20,228 nucleotides of DNA from CAYFUR01 sp964346275 (GTDB lineage: Bacteria > Sumerlaeota > Sumerlaeia > SLMS01): NCBI GenBank assembly GCA_964346275.1, contig CAYFUR010000064.1, positions 1 to 20,228 of the forward strand, in the 5' to 3' direction. A model generated the notes under the pieces. It was not told the DNA's origin. It did no database searches and saw only the letters and a program-made list of their open reading frames with translations. Shown here piece by piece: positions 17,001 through 20,228 of this stretch (position 1 is its first letter; each line of letters starts with the position of its first letter). A program made the position numbers and the translations under genes.

Positions 17001-17212
17001 AGTTCGGCGCCAAAGACAGGGCGCAATCCCACGCGGGCCGCGGCAACGGCAAAGGCAGGAGCCCGCGCCAGGGAATTCACATCGGTGAGGGCGAGAAACC
17101 CCTGCTCGTCGCGGGTGGCCTCCCAGCATAATTCGTCCACGCGGGCGATGGACTCGCCGAGGCTGGCTTCGCTGCGCGCGCCGAGATGGACGAATGGAGG
17201 TGCGGATGACAC
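14006..17212 (-). CDS. Degenerate DnaE-like DNA polymerase III alpha homologue, predicted inactive
   Basis: This 1068-residue protein aligns by eye with bacterial C-family polymerases along most of its length. The PHP domain starts FVHLGARSEAS, where active or intact members have FVHLHVHSEYS. The palm entry is recognisable (RGPGAG at 355-360, LGLTRLDPLKFDL near 371-383). So are ESPLIRRLLRQGQPTDLHSLI (608-628), IKAHRPLAFFAAAL (658-671), and the HhH region LKAGAFDRLGPTRR (765-778). An OB-like segment lies near 877-909. The catalytic PDxDxDF motif is PLLELSI (397-403), and the third aspartate, in KxDFLGL, is Ala555 in RIAFVHA. About 150 residues of fingers are missing after residue 637. DNA synthesis is therefore unlikely; a structural or regulatory role is inferred. 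GTG 17212 is preferred over GTG 17263 because AGGAG lies 8 bases upstream. It lies 95 bases behind the glycosidase gene on the same strand. Confidence 0.87.
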   Translation of the reverse strand: MSSAPPFVHLGARSEASLGESIARVDELCWEATRDEQGFLALTDVNSLARAPAFAVAAARVGLRPVFGAELSVLPFGENQFRGTTFRVRLLVEDETGWRNLVRLINLARRSETIIRPPHVSCPPLLGDTRGLILLLGGEKGELTHLLREGDYGKIHDYLGAHISACGPDRVFIEFPAPVGETGPLVQALDAVASHYQLMPVAVPRVRAAHANDDAVYRFFSGDWSRSSCHQLGDLFLEEKERSHLSPRSLAGRLYKEYPRALEVSWALAQHCSAFSLPMPGKRFPMHNFSRGVDAESYIWNTAFARAADRYGDLPTRYKERLNHEFREIVEAGLANAVVSLVRLNEELERDGVQRGPGAGLLTNSVIASLLGLTRLDPLKFDLPFELPAGLGQGSFPLLELSIPSNQEGDAVEALERLFDSQVAPVGEWRGWRQSACLERIAELLGRDAKWPAACARDQRFAKALREAADQPAAWSPPREFALESPEVVAWLVNRMEGRAREVVPAQGVYTFTVEPMEVVLPQRFLPVGGESERGLPISEWQAGELGRLRHGRIAFVHAPLLELIGEATELVRQQGDFQYSPQDTAPDDAATYRILREGNTAGLAPLESPLIRRLLRQGQPTDLHSLIRLVRGKGDSTPPETVPDFATILLCHVAASIKAHRPLAFFAAALTQASGDLKRTALLLEEVRARKIEIAEIDVNYSMWHWTVEREVIRPGFSAVAGLPKSAGREIVSKRREMHFSDLADLGRRTDKARLRPAHLSLLLKAGAFDRLGPTRREVANQLEALFPLLKSRRRATTDSDELAFFDRDGGWWLREYGQVDPEDMEGEDDAAWLFAQEVESCGLPIHRVFLDSEEAYLRRARVRMPRDLSPKQVRQPATLLGVAGPVEAAGEDGSLVYADMGGVFVTAQGEDARRLVSGELGGRRLLFTGRLERDPFQWRLEDVSLTTVSEACAGAEHAAAIRLDLSGFPETQMKKLLNLLKRFPGSTPVKMEWLPVEPNRRFRSVAGRRVLLCPLLERGLDELLGAEEWSVETMDPANEAADERAGRWQSGIGPRAWQRLRSLLGT

Positions 17213-17220
17213 CGGAGGGA

Positions 17221-17225
17221 CTCCT
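17221..17225 (-). promoter_or_regulatory. Ribosome binding site deciding the DnaE-like start
   Basis: AGGAG on the minus strand lies 8 bases before GTG 17212. Starting there gives a protein beginning MSSAPPFVHL, close to where DnaE proteins normally begin. The upstream in-frame GTG at 17263 has a purine-rich stretch only one base away, which is too close. Confidence 0.6.
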
Positions 17226-17307
17226 GCCTTCAATGAGTTGAAGGAAAAGCGAAATCGCGCCACGCTCCCGCCGGTCCGCCAACAATGTCAAGAAAGCTCT
17301 GTTCCGC

Positions 17308-18714
17308 TTAGTAGAGAAAGAATCCGTCCGCCGAAACGGGTGTGATCTGGATGAACGTCGGGTAGTCCTGGAGGGGAAAGGAGGGCATTTCGACGGCTGT
17401 GCCCTCTTTCTGGACGTTCGCAGAAAGGGATGAGCCATCGAGCCCGCTGAAAAGGCGAATTTCTGTTTCGAATCCGGGATCGAAGCTCAAGGTGGCCCGC
17501 GGTGCGGTGTACGAATCCGAGGGCGGCCAGGTAGCACGCCATGCCGCGAGTGTCAGGATTCCGGTGTCGGGATTACGAAGGAGCGCGAGATGCGAAAGGG
17601 AGGGCTCGGCATCGATCTGCGCCTGGATGGTATCGAGAGAAACTGTTTCCAAAGGAGCGGGAAGGAGATCGTTCAGCGCGCGAAAGGCATAGAAGCTGGG
17701 CTTGCGATTGAAGTTCTCGTCGACAATTCCCCACCCCTCGAAGGGGTGAGAAGAAAACCAGGTGGAGTTTTCGATTCCGATCCAGAAATTGTGGACCAGC
17801 ATGCGGCTCAGGAGCTTGGCCTGGCCCAGTTCCGTCACCGTACTCCACTCGCTGTTATAGCCCCACTCGCCGGTCCAAATGGGGATGTCCCCGCCTCCCG
17901 CCGCGTTCATCATCTGGCGCAAAGACGCAATCTCCCCGGTGATCGATTCCGGGGCCTGCAGCCGATAGGGATGCACCGAGAGCGCATCGATGTGATCAAG
18001 CAATCCGCTGTCGATACAATTCTCCAGATAGTTGAGAGGGATTTCCGACGTCACGCCGCCAATAATGAATGCTTCCGGATCGGCTTCACGCACGCGGGAG
18101 GCGGCTTCCTTGACGAGGAGTGTATAGTCAAGGGCGCGGACCGCGGTGCTTTCACGGCCGGGAGCGGGAGTCCAGAAAGGCTCGATATTGGGCTCGTTCC
18201 AGATTTCCCAGAAGTCGATCTGATCCCCATAGCGTTCCGCCGCTGCGTAGGCGTAGTTGCCGAAGGCCTCGCGGGCGGCCTCGGTGTAGGGGCCGTATTG
18301 CTGGCCTCCGGGAATGTAGAGGGCGTTTGTATAGTTGAGAATGACGTAGGACTCCATGTCGCGATCCGCCATTTCCGAAAGAGCGGAGTCGGTATCCCAC
18401 TCGACGCTTCCCCAGGGCGAGGTGGTCCAAAGCGGTGTCCAGTCGTAGGTGCCCTGTGTGGTTTCGACAAGAGCCCACCAGGCCAGATCGAAGCGCCCCA
18501 TTTCGACGCCAGCGTCCTGCATGGCATCGAGGACGGGAACAAGGCGGGGGTCGCTCGGCCAGACGGAGCCGCAACTGAAGGGGGAGATGTCCTGTCCGAG
18601 GCGGGGAACATCGGCGGCTGACGGTGAGGGGAGGAAAGCGAGCGAGAGGCAAGCGATTCCAAGCCACTGTGGAAAGGAGGTTTTCCTTTTTTTTTGGATT
18701 GGTTTGCGGTGCAT
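17308..18714 (-). CDS. Secreted clan GH-A glycoside hydrolase (GH39/GH5-like)
   Basis: This 468-residue protein has a basic start followed by a hydrophobic stretch and PSAA-D, a signal peptide ending near residue 34. A TIM-barrel glycosidase follows. The clan GH-A acid/base is Glu174 in FWEIWNEPN, and the nucleophile is probably Glu283 in IWTGEWGY. HPYR at 248-251 is the usual strand-6 histidine region. The barrel ends near 350, and a roughly 110-residue C-terminal beta domain follows, as in GH39-type enzymes. It cleaves a beta-linked glycan or glycoside outside the cell, but the substrate cannot be read from the motifs. The ATG at 18714 has AGGAGG 6 bases upstream. A perfect 12-bp palindrome 26 bases upstream suggests repression by a LacI-type regulator. 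The DnaE-like gene follows on the same strand. Confidence 0.88.
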   Translation of the reverse strand: MHRKPIQKKRKTSFPQWLGIACLSLAFLPSPSAADVPRLGQDISPFSCGSVWPSDPRLVPVLDAMQDAGVEMGRFDLAWWALVETTQGTYDWTPLWTTSPWGSVEWDTDSALSEMADRDMESYVILNYTNALYIPGGQQYGPYTEAAREAFGNYAYAAAERYGDQIDFWEIWNEPNIEPFWTPAPGRESTAVRALDYTLLVKEAASRVREADPEAFIIGGVTSEIPLNYLENCIDSGLLDHIDALSVHPYRLQAPESITGEIASLRQMMNAAGGGDIPIWTGEWGYNSEWSTVTELGQAKLLSRMLVHNFWIGIENSTWFSSHPFEGWGIVDENFNRKPSFYAFRALNDLLPAPLETVSLDTIQAQIDAEPSLSHLALLRNPDTGILTLAAWRATWPPSDSYTAPRATLSFDPGFETEIRLFSGLDGSSLSANVQKEGTAVEMPSFPLQDYPTFIQITPVSADGFFLY

Positions 18715-18739
18715 CCTCCCCCTCCTGTCCCGTTTTGAA

Positions 18740-18751
18740 GTAACCGGTTAC
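18740..18751 (-). promoter_or_regulatory. Operator-like palindrome upstream of the glycosidase
   Basis: GTAACCGGTTAC is a perfect 12-bp palindrome with a central CpG, the form typical of LacI-family operators. It lies 26 bases before the glycosidase start codon, where a bound repressor could block the promoter or early transcription. No LacI-family gene is in the window. Confidence 0.5.
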
Positions 18752-18895
18752 ATGCCGAATACAGCTGTCCGAGGCAAGGCGAAAAAAGGGCGGAGGGGCC
18801 GCCGGGCCGCGGCTCATGAAAAGTCTTGCCGCCCCCGCGGATTCAGGCTTCCTGGACAGACTGGACAATTCCTGCCGGGAATGGAATCGGAACGC

Positions 18896-19498
18896 ATGAT
18901 TTCATTCCCTTTTTTCGGATCGCCCATGCCGTCCTCAGGCGGAGATTTGTTTCCTTCAATCATCGGAACGGAACGCTTGCGGCTGGTGCCGGCTCGCGAA
19001 GAATACGCGCCCGCCATCTTCGAAGCCTATGCCTGCGATGAGCAAGTCACCCGGTTTCTTTCCTGGTCGGCTCACAGGACGCTGAGCGATACGCGCCGGT
19101 TTCTGCGTTCCTGTGAACTGGCCTGGAGCGAGGGGATCCGTTACCCCTACGCGATTCTGCCGGAAGAGAACCCCAACCCCATCGGAATGATCGACGTGAC
19201 GCCCCACGACTTTCGCGTGGAGACGGGATATGTTCTCGCCCGCGCGCATTGGGGAAAAGGCTATATGACCGAAGCGCTGCGCGCGGTGATCGAGGCCTGC
19301 TTTCAAAATCCCGGGATCTACCGGTTCGAGGCGTGCTGCCACGTGGAAAACCAGGCTTCCTGGCGCGTTATGGAAAAAGCGGGAATGAAATACGAAGGGG
19401 TGCTGCGCCGTTTTCACCGGATGCAGGCCTTTCCCGAACCCGTGGATGTGCGGATCTACTCGATGGTCCGGGAGGACTTGCCCCTGAATTCGCTCTGA
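18896..19498 (+). CDS. GNAT acetyltransferase, RimJ/RimL type
   Basis: This protein of about 200 residues transfers an acetyl group from acetyl-CoA to an amine; related enzymes modify ribosomal protein N-termini, other proteins or small molecules. The fold starts at TERLRLVPAR (25-34). The acetyl-CoA-binding loop is RAHWGKGY (116-123) followed by MTEALRAVI. The late motif VENQASWRVMEKAGMKYEG (150-168) is the classic RimJ/RimL ending. The frame is open far upstream, over the glycosidase start, so the start is uncertain. ATG 18896 is chosen because a GGAA lies about 9 bases upstream; ATG 18881 and ATG 18926 are also possible and do not alter the domain. It is divergent from the glycosidase. An imperfect hairpin follows the stop. 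Confidence 0.88.
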   Translation: MISFPFFGSPMPSSGGDLFPSIIGTERLRLVPAREEYAPAIFEAYACDEQVTRFLSWSAHRTLSDTRRFLRSCELAWSEGIRYPYAILPEENPNPIGMIDVTPHDFRVETGYVLARAHWGKGYMTEALRAVIEACFQNPGIYRFEACCHVENQASWRVMEKAGMKYEGVLRRFHRMQAFPEPVDVRIYSMVREDLPLNSL

Positions 19499-19535
19499 AT
19501 TCTGATCCGCGGGACTTCTCTCAGAGAGATGGAAT

Positions 19536-19589
19536 TTCTCACTTCGAGATCAAAACGGAATCTCTTTCGTGATTTGATTTCAGTGAGAA
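19536..19589 (+). repeat. Imperfect inverted repeat downstream of the acetyltransferase
   Basis: TTCTCACT (19536-19543) pairs with AGTGAGAA (19582-19589), and inside it ATCAAA (19549-19554) pairs with TTTGAT (19573-19578), giving a two-part stem with unequal internal bulges. It lies 37 bases after the acetyltransferase stop and 124 bases before the next gene. It could be a terminator without a clean T run, or part of a regulatory leader. Nothing else is evident between 19499 and 19713. Confidence 0.4.
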
Positions 19590-19713
19590 GCAAGTTGCCA
19601 TTGCCCCGGTTGGAGCGGTCTGAGACCTTTCCGATGAATACATTTCAAAGTGCCGGCCCCGCCCCCCTTTCAAGTTCCGGCATTTGGACTGTAAATGAGG
19701 GGAGTTCCAAAAC

Positions 19714-20228
19714 ATGAATCGCATCCTTGTCCTTATCCTCGCCATGGCGGTGTGGATCGCGCCGTGCTTCGCCCGCGCCCAGTCCACCCCCGGTGGCGGC
19801 GAAATCACCATCATGCTTCCCGGCGGCGTGCCGCTGGAACTCGTGCGCATCCCGGCGGGGACATTTCTGATGGGCTCGCCGCCGGACGAAAGAGGTCGCA
19901 ATTCTGACGAAGGCCCCCAGACCACGGTGACCATCAGCGAAGACTTCTACATGGGCAAATACGAGGTCACTGTCGGCCAGTTCCTCGCCTACCTGAACGC
20001 CACGGGCAACGAGACGGGGGTGGACTTCGACGACAGCGACTGCCCGGTGGCTCGTTCCGGCGATGAGTACGTGCTCTCGAAAAACGATTTCGGCCAGTCG
20101 CTTTCGCAGCCGATGGTGGAAGTGAGCTGGTACGGGGCCCAGGCCTTCTGCTCCTGGGTATCGGACGTTTCAGGGCGGACGGTGGGCCTTCCCACGGAGG
20201 CCCAGTGGGAATACGCCTGCCGGGCCGG
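19714..20228 (+). CDS. Secreted formylglycine-generating-enzyme-like (SUMF1/FGE) protein, 3' end cut by window
   Basis: The first 171 residues are present and the reading frame is open to the window edge. A signal peptide covers about 1-23 (hydrophobic core, ending ARAQ). The FGE-sulfatase domain starts at LELVRIPAGTFLMGSP (41-56), continues with MGKYEVTVGQFLAYLNATG (80-98), and reaches PMVEVSWYGAQAFCSWVS (133-150) and GLPTEAQWEYACRAG (158-172, last codon cut). True FGE enzymes oxidise a cysteine in sulfatases, using two C-terminal cysteines that lie beyond this window. Many bacterial relatives lack them and act in other ways, so activity cannot be judged. The ATG has GAGGGGAG about 9 bases upstream, a strong ribosome binding site. 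No sulfatase gene is visible nearby. Confidence 0.88.
   Translation, partial: MNRILVLILAMAVWIAPCFARAQSTPGGGEITIMLPGGVPLELVRIPAGTFLMGSPPDERGRNSDEGPQTTVTISEDFYMGKYEVTVGQFLAYLNATGNETGVDFDDSDCPVARSGDEYVLSKNDFGQSLSQPMVEVSWYGAQAFCSWVSDVSGRTVGLPTEAQWEYACRA

Noticed and set aside
15539..17131. A 530-codon open frame on the plus strand opposite the DnaE-like gene
   Set aside because: It has no family motifs, while the minus strand carries ordered DnaE landmarks over the same bases. It is an antisense shadow.
18449..18895. N-terminal extension of the acetyltransferase frame back to 18449
   Set aside because: The extension overlaps the glycosidase signal-peptide region on the other strand, shows no domain, and puts about 150 unexplained residues before a complete GNAT fold.

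Overview
This is a GC-rich bacterial window with about a dozen protein genes, one tRNA and several clear inverted repeats. Signal peptides, a lipobox lipoprotein, secreted glycosidases and a Thr/Pro-linker cohesin-type protein suggest a diderm-like, polysaccharide-degrading bacterium. The exactly 100-base run of N at 12704-12803 marks a scaffold gap of unknown length, so this is probably a draft or metagenome assembly. Nothing here fixes the phylum; the gene style recalls poorly cultured lineages such as Sumerlaeota or Hydrogenedentota, and that is only an impression.

Layout. 1-2484 (+) is a glycogen branching enzyme (GlgB) with an unusual basic N-terminal tail. 2564-3049 (-) is a small lipoprotein, separated from glgB by a 15-bp perfect hairpin. 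3227-4018 (+) is a TSUP-family membrane transporter whose stop codon abuts the stop of a convergent PhzF-family isomerase/epimerase (4019-4804, -). 4948-10210 (-) is a two-gene unit: a secreted type I pullulanase followed 37 bases later by a secreted GH57-like protein with a C-terminal extra domain. The pair ends at a perfect 14-bp hairpin. A tRNA-Pro(GGG) lies at 10536-10612 (+), followed by a DinB/DUF1569-type gene at 10761-11225 (+).

11357-13683 (-) encodes a secreted protein with cohesin-like domains and low-complexity Thr/Pro/Ala linkers. It is broken only by the assembly gap. 14006-17212 (-) is a bacterial replicative-type (C-family) DNA polymerase alpha-subunit homologue. By manual alignment it has lost all three catalytic aspartates, the PHP metal ligands and most of the fingers region. 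17308-18714 (-) is a secreted clan GH-A glycosidase with a perfect 12-bp operator-like palindrome just upstream. 18896-19498 (+) is a RimJ/RimL-type acetyltransferase. 19714 to the window end (+) is the 5' part of a secreted formylglycine-generating-enzyme-like (SUMF1) protein.

Taken together, GlgB, pullulanase and the GH57-like protein point to alpha-glucan synthesis and external alpha-glucan breakdown. The GH-A glycosidase and the cohesin-type protein extend the theme to extracellular polysaccharide use. The most unusual item is the apparently catalytically dead DnaE-like polymerase, which retains the fold landmarks of the family but not its chemistry.
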